The notes: generated by a model not told the origin, from the sequence alone. 64,000 nt of DNA from DATFJT01 sp965230755 (GCA_965230755.1 CBDDLT010000004.1:62001-126000), one strand, 5' to 3'; positions 8,538 through 18,546 are shown, counted from the first letter of the stretch. Translations and numbers: made by a program.

Positions 8538-9734
8538 CTATTTTACTTTGACAATTCTTTCTCTATGCCTAACAAGTCCGGAATCATCCTTTAAAACAAA
8601 AAAGTAAATCCCTTGAGGCATCGCACTAAGGTCAATAGGGCCGCCGTCCGAGCCAATAGTTCTTGTACCATATTGATTACCTGGGGTAGAATAGATCTCC
8701 AAAACATGAGGCGATGATAATCCTTCGATCATGACTTGTCCATCAAAAGGATTAGGAGAAAATCTGAATGTAAGATCATTTTCCAATCCTTCACCCGTAC
8801 TGGTTAAAGGTGGATTACAAAAAACCATGCTTTCCCCTTCTTCATTATTGAATTCGATCAACTCATCCCAAATCAAATCGACCATTTCATTATAATTTTC
8901 TGAAAGGATAGGATGGATAATGGCATCAACCATATAATCAGCAGGCGTTTTCTCCGCATACATGGCCATATAAGTCACCAAGGAAGCCATGAAGTAGGTA
9001 CTAGCTCTGCCATGCGGAGCATCATCTTCATATAACTCAGTGATGGGAATTTGATCGAAAGGTGCCCTATCCAGAACTGTAGAAATGATAGGTCCAACGG
9101 GAATCATTCTAATACAAGAATTTGGAAAGTTAGATGCAACCGAAGAGTAATACTCGAGAAACCAATCATGGAAGTCTCCATTCAAATACTCATTGTAGTT
9201 CTCCCATTCGGATTGGGACGGCGGGAATCCATTTTGGAGATATCCTCCCATATCGGGCCAGTTCTCGTATATATAAAATTCCAGTCCCTCTTCTTGTTCC
9301 CCACACCAGTCGAAAATAGTGTTGGTAGCCTCGACCGGTGAAATATTGTCTCCAGGATAATTTTCCGATGGGCCTTGCCATTGTACGAAATTGGCCGGGG
9401 TGAGTAAAATATTGGTAAAATCGGCTTCGCTAAAACTTTCATTATCCGAATCCCAGGCTCCTTCAACGAAATCAAATCCCCATTGGGCTATCGGTGGTAG
9501 GTTAGCATGTTGCGGCAAAAAGCCATACTGACCGCTTACGGCATACTGATGGTCTGCATGTTCCGCCAAGAAATGAAACCAATGCGGAACGGAGGTCTCT
9601 TGACTAGGAGTGGGGTTCACCTGAAGTTCATGATTGATCAAACTGTGTCCAAAAATAAAAGTACGCACAGTTTTCTGGGCCAATAATGGTGCACAGGATA
9701 TATTGATTAGGATCACCCATAACAATGTCTTCAT
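8538..9734 (-). CDS. T9SS-exported SGNH-hydrolase-like protein
   Basis: The product is about 398 residues from the ATG at 9734, which directly precedes a signal peptide (MKTLLWVILINISCAPLLAQ). An in-frame ATG at 9755 adds seven polar residues and is less likely. The mature N-terminus has FIFGHSLINHEL, resembling the GxSx nucleophile block I of GDSL/SGNH hydrolases. A distal HP is within DAIIHPILSENYNEM. The last ~75 residues are a type A T9SS sorting domain (FRFSPNPFDGQVMIEG, then GIYFFVLKDD). The protein is therefore exported across the outer membrane. A polysaccharide- or lipid-ester hydrolase role is possible but unproven. Confidence 0.75.
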   Translation of the reverse strand: MKTLLWVILINISCAPLLAQKTVRTFIFGHSLINHELQVNPTPSQETSVPHWFHFLAEHADHQYAVSGQYGFLPQHANLPPIAQWGFDFVEGAWDSDNESFSEADFTNILLTPANFVQWQGPSENYPGDNISPVEATNTIFDWCGEQEEGLEFYIYENWPDMGGYLQNGFPPSQSEWENYNEYLNGDFHDWFLEYYSSVASNFPNSCIRMIPVGPIISTVLDRAPFDQIPITELYEDDAPHGRASTYFMASLVTYMAMYAEKTPADYMVDAIIHPILSENYNEMVDLIWDELIEFNNEEGESMVFCNPPLTSTGEGLENDLTFRFSPNPFDGQVMIEGLSSPHVLEIYSTPGNQYGTRTIGSDGGPIDLSAMPQGIYFFVLKDDSGLVRHRERIVKVK

Positions 9735-9851
9735 TTGGTTCTTATTTTTAATCAATATACCAACTAAATCAGACTTGACTTCGGAATGCAGGTAAGAAGG
9801 CTTTAGGAATAAAGAAAATCCTAAGTTCTAATCACTAAGTTACTAGAGATA

Positions 9852-10706
9852 CTATGCCTTTATTTTAAGGCTTAGATCAAGGCTTCTATAAGAATGGGTC
9901 AAGGCACCCGAAGATATATAATCCACCCGGGTTAAGGCCACATCTCTTAGTGTTTCCAAGGTGATTCCTCCACTGGCTTCGGTTTCATACTTTCCACCTA
10001 CCAAGGCAACTGCTTCTCGTAAATCTACCAGATCAAAATTGTCGAACATAATTCTTCTCACACCGCCACATTCTAAAACCTCTAAAATCTCCTTGTGATT
10101 TTTTACTTCAACCGTAATAGAAAGATCCAGATTATTCGTTTTCAGATAATCATTTACTTTTTGGATGGCTTTACTGATTCCTCCGCAAGCAGCAATGTGA
10201 TTATCTTTGATCATGATCCAGTCATAGAGGCCAAAACGGTAGTTATCGCAACCTCCTATTCGAACCGCCCACTTTTCCAAATACCTCAATAGAGGAGTCG
10301 TCTTTCTGGTGTCAAGAATGGTTACATCCAAATCCTTGACACTTTCGGCATATCGATAACTGAATGTCGCAATCCCACTCATTCTTTGCATGGTATTTAG
10401 TACAAACCGCTCCAAACGCAATAGATCACGTGATTTACCACTCAATTCAAAGGCAATATCACCATCGTTGATCCTATCACCATCATTGAGATGTTGTATA
10501 AACCTCACATTGGGAGCTTCTTTCTGAAAAACGTATTTGGCCAATTCGAGGCCAGCTAAAACGCCCCTGTCCTTGACCAATAGATAAGCTTCACTATGAC
10601 TTTCGTCCTCTATACAAGCCAAAGAAGTATGATCACCTTCGCCAATATCTTCTTTTAAACCCTCTTGGATATACCAATTCAACCAATTTTCGTCCACATC
10701 AACCAT
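9852..10706 (-). CDS. nadC: Nicotinate-nucleotide pyrophosphorylase (carboxylating)
   Basis: The protein has 284 residues, the normal family length. It converts quinolinate and PRPP to nicotinate mononucleotide in de novo NAD synthesis. The substrate-binding N-terminal domain starts near EDIGEGDHTS. Conserved blocks are RMSGIAT, LDTRKTTP, IGGCDNYRFGLYD, IMIKDNHIAACGG and, late in the barrel, MFDNFDL and EASGGI. It is eight bases downstream of the outer-membrane-protein gene's far side but has no nad neighbours here (nadA and nadB are not in the window). Confidence 0.97.
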   Translation of the reverse strand: MVDVDENWLNWYIQEGLKEDIGEGDHTSLACIEDESHSEAYLLVKDRGVLAGLELAKYVFQKEAPNVRFIQHLNDGDRINDGDIAFELSGKSRDLLRLERFVLNTMQRMSGIATFSYRYAESVKDLDVTILDTRKTTPLLRYLEKWAVRIGGCDNYRFGLYDWIMIKDNHIAACGGISKAIQKVNDYLKTNNLDLSITVEVKNHKEILEVLECGGVRRIMFDNFDLVDLREAVALVGGKYETEASGGITLETLRDVALTRVDYISSGALTHSYRSLDLSLKIKA

Positions 10707-10714
10707 TTGAGTTC

Positions 10715-11455
10715 TTAAAACTTTACTCCAACTCGGAGAGACACTGCCCTCATCAATCCTCTTGAATCCTCCTCTTCCGTAATAACACCACCATCGTCAG
10801 GTACTTGTCTGGTCGCATCATTGGTCGTAAAATCATTAAGATTCGCATTGTAATACAATCCCGCTATCAAAGAAGTTCCAGTACTGATCTCATACTCTAT
10901 TCCAGCACCGACGCCCCAATTAAGGAACAAAGTACTTACATCCTTGATCACATTTTCTTCATCCGAGCTAATACCCGTGCCATTAACAGCGGCTTTTGCG
11001 GAAGTCAAAAACCCAACAGAAACGATGGGAAACTCTGCAAAGTAAGACAGGTAACCTACCTGATTGGATATCATTTTAAAACTGAAGGGCAGTTCGAATA
11101 CACCGACTGTATAATCAATGGCAGTGTTATCGGGAAAATTATCTCTAAAACCGACCAAATCTCTACTCAACTCGGATTCTGGTAAAAGCTTACCTCCAAA
11201 ATCGTGTTTGAGCGTTCCGCCTAGTCCAAAGCCCATTCTAATACCTCCGGTAATACCGAAATTATCATTAAAGGGTTTTTCTCCTATGATACCGAACTTA
11301 AAACCAAAATTGCCTCCATCATTGGTGATTTCAACATCATTGGTCGTGATCCAGCTGGAGGTGGGTTCGAATACAAATCCAAACCGATAATCTTGAGATT
11401 GAAGAGATAAGCTAAAGCAAACCGCAACAATGAGTAAAATTATTTTATTGAACAT
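10715..11455 (-). CDS. Outer membrane beta-barrel protein
   Basis: The product is about 246 residues when started at 11455, where the signal peptide MFNKIILLIVAVCFSLSLQS begins. A start at 11521 would add an unlikely 22-residue lead. After the signal there are alternating amphipathic strands, such as YRFGFVFEPTSSW, GNFGFKFGIIGEKP and GAGIEYEISTGTSLIAGLYY, ending RAVSLRVGVKF with a terminal aromatic. This is the PorT/OMP_b-brl_2 style of barrel common in Bacteroidota. The stop lies eight bases before nadC, so the two are probably cotranscribed. Confidence 0.85.
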   Translation of the reverse strand: MFNKIILLIVAVCFSLSLQSQDYRFGFVFEPTSSWITTNDVEITNDGGNFGFKFGIIGEKPFNDNFGITGGIRMGFGLGGTLKHDFGGKLLPESELSRDLVGFRDNFPDNTAIDYTVGVFELPFSFKMISNQVGYLSYFAEFPIVSVGFLTSAKAAVNGTGISSDEENVIKDVSTLFLNWGVGAGIEYEISTGTSLIAGLYYNANLNDFTTNDATRQVPDDGGVITEEEDSRGLMRAVSLRVGVKF

Positions 11456-11533
11456 ATTTTGAAATTTCAATTTAATATTGTGATATAAAATTAGTAATAT
11501 TTCTAAATTGTTCTTCAGCATTCAACAATATTC

Positions 11534-12571
11534 ATGGAAAGAAGTAGGGATAATTCGCTGTTTAATCGGATAAGTTTATGGATCTGTTTACTATTATTTG
11601 CACTCGCTGGTTGTGAGGGAGGATCTGAGCATCCCAATGTCGATCATATCAATGTTCAATTCGATCTCAATCGAGTGGATCAGCTTCTTAGGAATAAAGA
11701 CAGTAGCGAATTAGTGAACGCTCTTTCTCAACTGAGTGAATCTTATCCTAATTTTGCTGCTGCATATTATAACACTATTCTACCCTTGGGGAATGCTACT
11801 GGAGATTCGAGCTATGCTGCCGTTATTGATTATATCCTCAATGATGATATTAGGCAACTTTCGGATACTATTCAGGATCGATTTCCAAATAATGAATATT
11901 TGAAAGAAGAGCTGAACAAATTGTTCCGGTTTTATCAGTATTATTACCCCAGCAAGTCAATTCCAGATGTTTTCACCTATCATTCGGCGTTTAATTATGG
12001 AGTTGCTTCCATTGATGAAAAAAGCCTGGGAATCGGACTTGATTTTTTCCTGGGAGAATCATTTGAGGCTTATCACCCTAGCTTGTTTCCGGATTTCATA
12101 AGAAGAACAATGAGTAAGGAATATCTCGCCCCCAGAGTAGCGGAAGTACTAATTAAGGATCTCATCCCACCTGCAGAGAAGTTTCGCTTTTTGGATCGAA
12201 TAATATACGAGGGGAAGGTTTTACACTTCATGAGACTTTTGCTTCCGAAATACCCCGACAGTCTCTTATTCCAATACTCGAATGAGAAAATTGAATGGAT
12301 GCGGGGCAACGAGGCACCAACATGGACAATGATTCTCAAGCAAGAATGGCTTTATAGTCAAAAAACTGCTGATTGGATCAAAATGGTTAGTCCAAGTCCC
12401 AGTGGTCCGAGTACCATGCCTCAGGAGTCTCCCGGCGAAGCCGGATCTTGGATAGGAGCAAAGATTATCGCTGAATTGATGCGTAGAAATCCAGAAATGA
12501 CGCCAATAGAAATCCTGAAAATGTCAGATAGCCAAGAAATACTGGATTTATCCAAATACAAACCGAGGTAA
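11534..12571 (+). CDS. gldB: Gliding motility lipoprotein GldB
   Basis: The protein has 345 residues with a lipoprotein signal (LLLFALAGCEGG, Cys near residue 27). Family features are the central block GIGLDFFLGESFEAYHP, then IIYEGKVLHFMRLLLPKYPD, and the C-terminal signature SPGEAGSWIGAKII followed by ILDLSKYKP. GldB is an envelope lipoprotein needed for gliding motility and for stable T9SS function in Flavobacterium. It is divergent from the outer membrane protein at 11455, with about 80 bases between them. gldC, which often follows gldB, is absent and a 2OG-Fe(II) oxygenase gene follows instead. Confidence 0.9.
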   Translation: MERSRDNSLFNRISLWICLLLFALAGCEGGSEHPNVDHINVQFDLNRVDQLLRNKDSSELVNALSQLSESYPNFAAAYYNTILPLGNATGDSSYAAVIDYILNDDIRQLSDTIQDRFPNNEYLKEELNKLFRFYQYYYPSKSIPDVFTYHSAFNYGVASIDEKSLGIGLDFFLGESFEAYHPSLFPDFIRRTMSKEYLAPRVAEVLIKDLIPPAEKFRFLDRIIYEGKVLHFMRLLLPKYPDSLLFQYSNEKIEWMRGNEAPTWTMILKQEWLYSQKTADWIKMVSPSPSGPSTMPQESPGEAGSWIGAKIIAELMRRNPEMTPIEILKMSDSQEILDLSKYKPR

Positions 12572-12683
12572 ATTGATAATTAAAAGTGAAAATATCTCAT
12601 TCGACCCTAAAATGTAGTAGTGAGTTAAGCGACTATACCAAGTGATAATTTAATTTTATATTTTTAGGGGCTAAAGAATAATT

Positions 12684-13634
12684 ATGGAAAGAGGTGTTCC
12701 GTCCGTAAATCTGGACAAGTTTATAAATGGAAATGATGCTCAGAGGAAAGAGTTTATTGATGAATTAGGCGATGCATTTCATCAAGTAGGTTTTGTAGCT
12801 GTGCACAATCACGGTATTGATCTTGACCTTGTCGAGGGGTTTTACACTTCGGCCAAGAAGTTTTTTGACCAGAGCACTGAAGTAAAAAAGAAATATGAAG
12901 TTGCGGGCCTAGCTGGCCAGAGAGGTTATACCTCGTTTGGGAAAGAGCATGCCAAGCAATCAGAAGTTGCCGACTTAAAAGAATTCTTTCAAATAGGACA
13001 AACCGTGGCACCGGATGATCCATTAAAAGAAATGTACCCTGATAATGTTATGACTCAAGAAGTTCCCGATTTTTTCGAATTAGGGAATCAGTTATATCGG
13101 TCATTTGAAGTATCGGGAGGACATCTTTTAAGAGCGATGGCACATCATTTAAACCTACCGGAGGATTATTTTGACAAACAAATTCTAAAGGGGAATAGTA
13201 TTCTGAGGGCAATCCACTACCCTCCTATTACTAAAGAACCGGAGTCTGCCATTAGAGCGGAGCAACATGAAGATATCAACTTGATAACATTGTTGGTCGG
13301 TGCTTCAGCGGGTGGCTTACAGCTTCTCAATAAGAACGATGAGTGGAAGGACATTAAACCTGCTGAGAATGAAATCGTCGTAAATGTAGGAGATATGTTA
13401 CAGCGGTTGACCAACAATTATCTGAAGTCTACCACCCATAGGGTTGTAAATCCTCCCAGAGAGTTATGGCATACGCCTAGGCTGTCCATTCCTTTCTTTT
13501 TGCATCCAAGAAGTACTATGGATCTAACCGTATTGGATCAATGCGTTGATGAGGGTCAACAACCGGATTACGCTCCAATAACAGCGGGAGAATACTTGAA
13601 CGAAAGACTCCGGGAGATAGGCTTGAAGAAATAA
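12684..13634 (+). CDS. 2-oxoglutarate/Fe(II)-dependent oxygenase, isopenicillin N synthase family
   Basis: The protein has 316 residues. It has the non-haem DIOX N-terminal region (VGFVAVHNHGIDLDLVEGFY, then GQRGYTSFG) and the double-stranded beta helix. Iron ligands are visible as H195 and D197 in EQHEDINLITLL and H252 in STTHRVVNP, and the 2OG-binding Arg-x-Ser is in PRLSIPFFLHP. Family members hydroxylate or desaturate small molecules, and the substrate cannot be predicted. It is followed within 55 bases by tatA, with no obvious functional link. Confidence 0.93.
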   Translation: MERGVPSVNLDKFINGNDAQRKEFIDELGDAFHQVGFVAVHNHGIDLDLVEGFYTSAKKFFDQSTEVKKKYEVAGLAGQRGYTSFGKEHAKQSEVADLKEFFQIGQTVAPDDPLKEMYPDNVMTQEVPDFFELGNQLYRSFEVSGGHLLRAMAHHLNLPEDYFDKQILKGNSILRAIHYPPITKEPESAIRAEQHEDINLITLLVGASAGGLQLLNKNDEWKDIKPAENEIVVNVGDMLQRLTNNYLKSTTHRVVNPPRELWHTPRLSIPFFLHPRSTMDLTVLDQCVDEGQQPDYAPITAGEYLNERLREIGLKK

Positions 13635-13687
13635 TGGAACTTAAACAAAATAATAACTAATTTAGCTTCTACAATTAAAGAGAGATT

Positions 13688-13903
13688 ATGAATCATATAA
13701 TGTTGTTCAGTTTCGGAGGATACGAGGTGATTATTGTTCTTTTTGTGATACTCCTATTGTTCGGAGGAAGAAAAATTCCCGAGTTGATGAGAGGCTTAGG
13801 CAAGGGTATCAGAGAGTTTAACAGTGCCAGAGAAACCATCGAATCCGAAATTAAGGAGGGCATGAACGAAACAAAGAAGACCAATAACGAAAAAGAATCC
13901 TAA
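13688..13903 (+). CDS. tatA: Twin-arginine translocase subunit TatA/TatE
   Basis: The protein has 71 residues. A single membrane helix (YEVIIVLFVILLLFGG) is followed by the invariant FGGRKIPELMRGLGKGIREF, an amphipathic helix and a charged C-terminal tail. It forms the pore for folded proteins in the Tat pathway. tatC is not in the window. A likely Tat substrate, the intradiol dioxygenase at 56746, is present elsewhere in the window. It converges with the M50 protease gene, leaving six bases between stops. Confidence 0.95.
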   Translation: MNHIMLFSFGGYEVIIVLFVILLLFGGRKIPELMRGLGKGIREFNSARETIESEIKEGMNETKKTNNEKES

Positions 13904-13909
13904 TTCTGA

Positions 13910-15019
13910 TCAACTTCTTCTTCTGAATAATCCCAGACCTCTCTTTTTCCTGTTCGAGTAATGATTGGGAATTGAATTGATTTCGTGGTTACTTATCACG
14001 TAATACTCAGCGTCATTTTGAGATTTTAAGACCAGATCTTGTCGTGGATAAGTTTTTTTGAGTTCGATCGCATCTCTTAGCGTCATCTTTTCATCTACCC
14101 AAGTAAAATTCCTGCTCTCTATTTTGCTGTTCTCCGTTCGAAATAGTTGTTCTTCTTCTGATTCAGAGGTATACCAAAAGTGCACTTCTGATCGCCGTGT
14201 ATCGAAATAAATTTCCGATTCAGCGGCAATTCTTATCGCTCTTGTACCAAGCAGTCCAACATAGGTTTGATCCAACCAATCCTGATATTTGACCGATTGT
14301 AATTCGACAGAAGCGACGAACATTACGAATAGTCCAATCAGTAAATGAATTGGATTAAATTCATTAAAAAAGAACACATAAGCAAGAAAGATTATGGCTA
14401 GAGCCTGGCCAATTCTAGCTGCAATCAAAGTCGCCCTATATCTGCTCAATCTACTGTATAGTACCGCTCTTAATACCCGTCCTCCATCCATGGGGAAAGC
14501 TGGAATAAGATTAAATATGGCCAGAAGAAGATTGGTAGTAAGAACAAGGAATATGAAAAAGAAACGGATTGATTCTTCAATGGCCGGCAATTGATGATCT
14601 ACTGTCGAAGGGTGACGTAGTTGATCAATAATTATGGGCAAATTTGGATCGAGAAAGTAAAAAATTGGAAGCCCTACAATAAATATGGCAATATTAACTG
14701 AGGGTCCAGCGAGTGCGATAAGTAATTCTTGATACCAATACCGAGGATTTTTTTGAAGCCTTGCCACTCCTCCGATAGGACTCAAAATAATATCCTTGGT
14801 CTTGATATTATACCTACGTGCGGTCAGGGCATGGCCGTACTCGTGCAGAGCAATACAGAAGAATACACATAGTACATAGATAACGAACCATAAAATATTG
14901 GTAAAACCCATTCCCTTGCTCCAAAGATCATAGACAAAATAAATGATAAGAAGAGCGAAACTCCAGTGTACGTATACGGGAATTCCAAAGAACACACCAA
15001 TTTTTAGGGATTTTCCCAT
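13910..15019 (-). CDS. Site-2 protease family (M50) membrane metalloprotease
   Basis: The protein has 369 residues. The zinc site HEYGH (H59, E60, H63) is in the second membrane segment, and the third ligand motif is in FNLIPAFPMDGGRVLRA near residue 178. The first ~220 residues hold about six membrane helices. The C-terminal ~150 residues are soluble and polar and contain no CBS domain. Such S2P enzymes cleave membrane proteins within the bilayer, often releasing anti-sigma factors or processing envelope signals. No sigma or anti-sigma gene is adjacent. Confidence 0.92.
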   Translation of the reverse strand: MGKSLKIGVFFGIPVYVHWSFALLIIYFVYDLWSKGMGFTNILWFVIYVLCVFFCIALHEYGHALTARRYNIKTKDIILSPIGGVARLQKNPRYWYQELLIALAGPSVNIAIFIVGLPIFYFLDPNLPIIIDQLRHPSTVDHQLPAIEESIRFFFIFLVLTTNLLLAIFNLIPAFPMDGGRVLRAVLYSRLSRYRATLIAARIGQALAIIFLAYVFFFNEFNPIHLLIGLFVMFVASVELQSVKYQDWLDQTYVGLLGTRAIRIAAESEIYFDTRRSEVHFWYTSESEEEQLFRTENSKIESRNFTWVDEKMTLRDAIELKKTYPRQDLVLKSQNDAEYYVISNHEINSIPNHYSNRKKRGLGLFRRRS

Positions 15020-15056
15020 ATATCAGAGTAAATCTACAGATGGTTTAGATCCAGGT

Positions 15057-16223
15057 CTAAACAATTTCGTTGTATAGCTGATTCTGCTTGATGATTGATC
15101 GAGAAATAACTATTCTCTGAATTTCCGATGTCCCCTCGTAAATCTGAGTAATCTTGGCATCTCTCATCAATCTCTCTACGTGATATTCCTTGACAAAACC
15201 ATAGCCTCCATGAATTTGTACCGCTTCGGTTGTCACTTTCATTGCTGTCTCACTGGCAAATACTTTAGCCATACTGCTCGCTACCGCATAATCTTTTCCA
15301 GCATCCTTTAACATGGCAGCCTGATGAACCAATAGTCTTGCCGCTTCTATTTCCGTTGCCATATCGGCCAATTTGAATGCAATAGCCTGATGCTTATAAA
15401 TTGGTTTTCCAAAAGCCTGTCTTTCCTGAGCATATGCCAAGGATAATTCATAAGCTCCTGAAGCAATTCCTAAGGCTTGCGCCGCTATCCCAATTCGACC
15501 TCCACTCAATACGCTCATGGCAAACTTAAACCCAAAACCGTCTTCACCAATTCTATTCTCCTTCGGGACCTTGACATCATTGTACATAATTGTGTGTGTA
15601 TCCGAAGCTCTAATACCTAACTTATCCTCTTTAGCTCCAATACTCACACCATCCCAGCCTGTCTCCACGATGAAAGCATTGATTCCGCGGTGACCTTTTT
15701 CGACATCACTTTGAGCAATAACCAAATGAATTCCCGATGTACCTCCATTGGTAATCCAGTTTTTCGTCCCGTTCAAGAGATAATGATCTCCCATATCGAT
15801 CGCCGTCGTTCTCTGACTGGTTGCGTCACTACCTGCTTCGGGTTCTGAAAGACAAAATGCCCCAATTGTTTTACCTGAAGCCAAATTAGTCAGATACTTT
15901 CTCTTCTGTTCTTCCGTACCATATTCTTCCAATCCCCAGCAAACCAAAGAATTATTGACACTGACAATTACCGAACAACTGCTATCCACTTTGGATAACT
16001 CCTCCATAGCAAGAACATAGGAGATCGTATCCATTCCCGATCCACCGTATTGAGGATCAACCATCATTCCCAAGAAACCCAATTCGGCCATCTGCTTAAC
16101 TTCTTCAGTCGGATAGCGCATATGCGTATCTCTTTCGATGACTCCTGGTTTCAATATATTCTGTGCAAAATCTCTGGCTGCCGCCTGAACACTCAATTGT
16201 TCTTCTGTCAAATTAACGTTCAT
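15057..16223 (-). CDS. Acyl-CoA dehydrogenase
   Basis: The protein has 388 residues, typical of short/branched-chain acyl-CoA dehydrogenases. FAD- and substrate-binding signatures are GAFCLSEPEAGSDA and KNWITNGG, and the C-terminal catalytic block is QIYEGTSEIQRIVISR, whose Glu is the usual base. It oxidises acyl-CoA to enoyl-CoA in fatty or branched-chain acid degradation and passes electrons to ETF. No other beta-oxidation gene is in the window, so the preferred chain length is open. Confidence 0.95.
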   Translation of the reverse strand: MNVNLTEEQLSVQAAARDFAQNILKPGVIERDTHMRYPTEEVKQMAELGFLGMMVDPQYGGSGMDTISYVLAMEELSKVDSSCSVIVSVNNSLVCWGLEEYGTEEQKRKYLTNLASGKTIGAFCLSEPEAGSDATSQRTTAIDMGDHYLLNGTKNWITNGGTSGIHLVIAQSDVEKGHRGINAFIVETGWDGVSIGAKEDKLGIRASDTHTIMYNDVKVPKENRIGEDGFGFKFAMSVLSGGRIGIAAQALGIASGAYELSLAYAQERQAFGKPIYKHQAIAFKLADMATEIEAARLLVHQAAMLKDAGKDYAVASSMAKVFASETAMKVTTEAVQIHGGYGFVKEYHVERLMRDAKITQIYEGTSEIQRIVISRSIIKQNQLYNEIV

Positions 16224-16273
16224 TACTCTATAAATTATAATGGTTTAACTGGAAGCACTCCTAAACAAATCTA

Positions 16274-16585
16274 CTAAAAAGAGCTTATTTCCTTTAGTAT
16301 TGTTCGAAATGCTACATATTTATTTCGATATCTATCGGCGTGTTCTTGCTGTAATTCCTTGGCGTGATTTTCAAAATAGTTGTTCAAGTCATCCTCATTA
16401 TGACAATCGTACTGAATTGAAAAAGTCCTTCCTTCTTCATCCTTAGGATGGAACAATTCGCTCAATGAACAGTGCCGAAAAAGACCTGTCGCCATAACAT
16501 CAGGGATATGCTTTTTGTTCATCCAAGAAAGCCATTCTTCTGATAAGGCCGTCTCTATTTTCACCGTGACATTATACTTGATCAT
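16274..16585 (-). CDS. DUF4286 family protein
   Basis: The product is about 103 residues from the ATG at 16585 (MIKYNVTVKIETALSEEWLS). The in-frame ATG at 16603 is less consistent with the family N-terminus. It has a ferredoxin-like dimeric alpha/beta barrel pattern, with ATGLFRHCSLSEL, FSIQYDCHNEDDLNNYF and the closing RNKYVAFRTILKEI. The family is found mostly in Bacteroidota and has no assigned function. It sits 50 bases upstream of the acyl-CoA dehydrogenase on the same strand. Confidence 0.85.
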   Translation of the reverse strand: MIKYNVTVKIETALSEEWLSWMNKKHIPDVMATGLFRHCSLSELFHPKDEEGRTFSIQYDCHNEDDLNNYFENHAKELQQEHADRYRNKYVAFRTILKEISSF

Positions 16586-16680
16586 GGCATCAAAGATACG
16601 CAATGATGTTCACTTGATAAGAAGAAGACCCCTGCCAAAAAAGAATTATAATTAAGAAAGAAAAAAAGACGGACAATTGA

Positions 16681-18546
16681 TCACTCAACTTTACTCACTA
16701 AAGGAATACTAACAACGGTTTTAAATCCCCCATCTTTTATATTGGATGATCGAACAGAACCCTTGAGCATCGCTACCCTCTCCTTTAACTGTTGTAATCC
16801 TATTCCCATTATTTTGGCTGATGTCAGCCTAATACCAACACCATCATCTTCGACGCTCAATATTATTAGATCCTCCTTTGCATGAATATTAACCCATATT
16901 TTGGATCCATTTGAATGTTTATTTGCATTCAATACAAGTTCATTTACTATTCTAAAAATCTCAGTCTTCAATGACGTAAAAAGCAAGTCAATATTTGGAT
17001 TATCCACAGCTATTATGATAACATCTAATTTACTATGGATCTCAAAATACTCCTCCATTCTACTTACAAAATTTGGAGTTTCCACTTCAAATGGCATTAA
17101 ACTATGTGATGCATCCCTTAAATAAGAATAGAGCTTATCCATATTTCCCATTACATCGTTGACTATCTTGGCATCAGACTTAGATTGCGGGAGTAAACCA
17201 AGGGCAATTTTTGCCCCAACCACAAGTCCGGCCAACTCATCATGTAGAATTCCAGCAAATTTTCTGTGAAGGAAATCTGAGAAATGCAAGTTGGATTTAA
17301 TCAGCCTGTTCTCGTATTCAGCATTTTCAGATTCTAATTTTGCAATTGCTTTTTGGTTTTCAATTAATTGAATCTTTTGATTCTGTTCATACTGAATCTT
17401 GTTAGATCTCAACCGTTGGAATAAAATTAATCCAATGGCAAGACTAATTAAGAATAGGCTTATCAAGCTAATATTTACCAAACGTGCTTTTAAGGTTTCG
17501 TTTTGTAATTGCTTCTCCTTCTCAAGTAATTTCAACTCCACTTGATTTAATTCGAATTGACTATTAAGTGCTCTTTCCATGTCGGCTAACTTAACCCGGT
17601 TATATTCTTCGAGAAAGTTTACACTTTTTTCATAATCTCTTTTTTGATAATATATCTCATAAAGTGCCTTGTATACTACCGATAATATGGCAAAATCATT
17701 GATTGGCTCACAAAATTTCTTTGAAGCAAAAAAGTAATTAATTGCCTCTTCCATTTTCGATTGTTTCCTATGAATTTTACCGAGAAAATTATAGCAATTA
17801 CAAAGTGTGGTACTGTCATTATCTTCTTTACTCAAGTTCTCCACTTTGAGAAATGAATTCAGGGCTTCTTCGTATCGTCCCGATTTATAATAAATGAGAC
17901 CTAAATTGAACAAATTAGGCTTGGGACCTTGGACCCATTCATTTTGTTCATCCAGTGACCCTAATTGTCGCGCTATATTCAAATACTGTTCACTGTCATT
18001 AAAAGCATATGCCAGGGCACTTTGGTGTCTTAAAAATTCGATTCTAATAACTTGGTTATTTTCATGATTTCTAATTAACTCTTTAGAGTCAGTAAAAATA
18101 TTTCTAAACCCCAAGGTATCCTCCAATGATTTATAATGATCATATAGTGCTCCATTTATTCGTAGTGCACCATAAACCCAATTAGATTGAATACAATAGT
18201 GCTTTAATTCAATGAGTTCTTGATAGGCTTTTTTATGCTGACCAAATCTATCTAGCATTTGTAACTTTAGAAGTAGGTAGGCGAGTTTATCTCTAAGGTC
18301 TTCTTCATTAACTTGCAGGAATATTGAATCAAGAATTTCGGCTGCTCGCATATATTCAACCCGGTGAAGTGCGAGTTTAAACTCTCCAGCTCTTTCTAGT
18401 TTTGATTCTCGATCATAGGGGTTTAACGTATCTTCAGAACAGGCAATAAAATAAAATGCTAATAAGGCCAAAACATAAAACAATGATTTTGGCTTAGGCA
18501 CGATATTGCTTAAACTTTCTAATAACATCTGCAATGTTTCTTGCAT
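16681..18546 (-). CDS. TPR-containing sensor histidine kinase, NarL/DegS type
   Basis: The protein has 621 residues. A hydrophobic N-terminus ends in LLAFYFIACSED (possible lipoprotein or membrane anchor), followed by about 280 residues of TPR helices (NLGLIYYKSGRYEEALNSFL is one unit). One membrane helix lies near 355-377, then a coiled coil, then a HisKA_3 domain with HDEL (H435). The C-terminus is an HATPase with the N box NELVLNANKHSNG and glycine box DDGVGI. It phosphorylates the response regulator encoded just upstream. The regulator's stop lies 53 bases inside this frame. An ATG at 18528 is an alternative start. Confidence 0.93.
   Translation of the reverse strand: MQETLQMLLESLSNIVPKPKSLFYVLALLAFYFIACSEDTLNPYDRESKLERAGEFKLALHRVEYMRAAEILDSIFLQVNEEDLRDKLAYLLLKLQMLDRFGQHKKAYQELIELKHYCIQSNWVYGALRINGALYDHYKSLEDTLGFRNIFTDSKELIRNHENNQVIRIEFLRHQSALAYAFNDSEQYLNIARQLGSLDEQNEWVQGPKPNLFNLGLIYYKSGRYEEALNSFLKVENLSKEDNDSTTLCNCYNFLGKIHRKQSKMEEAINYFFASKKFCEPINDFAILSVVYKALYEIYYQKRDYEKSVNFLEEYNRVKLADMERALNSQFELNQVELKLLEKEKQLQNETLKARLVNISLISLFLISLAIGLILFQRLRSNKIQYEQNQKIQLIENQKAIAKLESENAEYENRLIKSNLHFSDFLHRKFAGILHDELAGLVVGAKIALGLLPQSKSDAKIVNDVMGNMDKLYSYLRDASHSLMPFEVETPNFVSRMEEYFEIHSKLDVIIIAVDNPNIDLLFTSLKTEIFRIVNELVLNANKHSNGSKIWVNIHAKEDLIILSVEDDGVGIRLTSAKIMGIGLQQLKERVAMLKGSVRSSNIKDGGFKTVVSIPLVSKVE

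Noticed and set aside
9802..9824. Weak hairpin after nadC
   Set aside because: A six-base AT-rich stem without a T-run is not enough to call a terminator.
10805..11185. 126-codon plus-strand frame across the outer membrane protein gene
   Set aside because: It is antisense to a good beta-barrel gene, with no family signal and poor composition.
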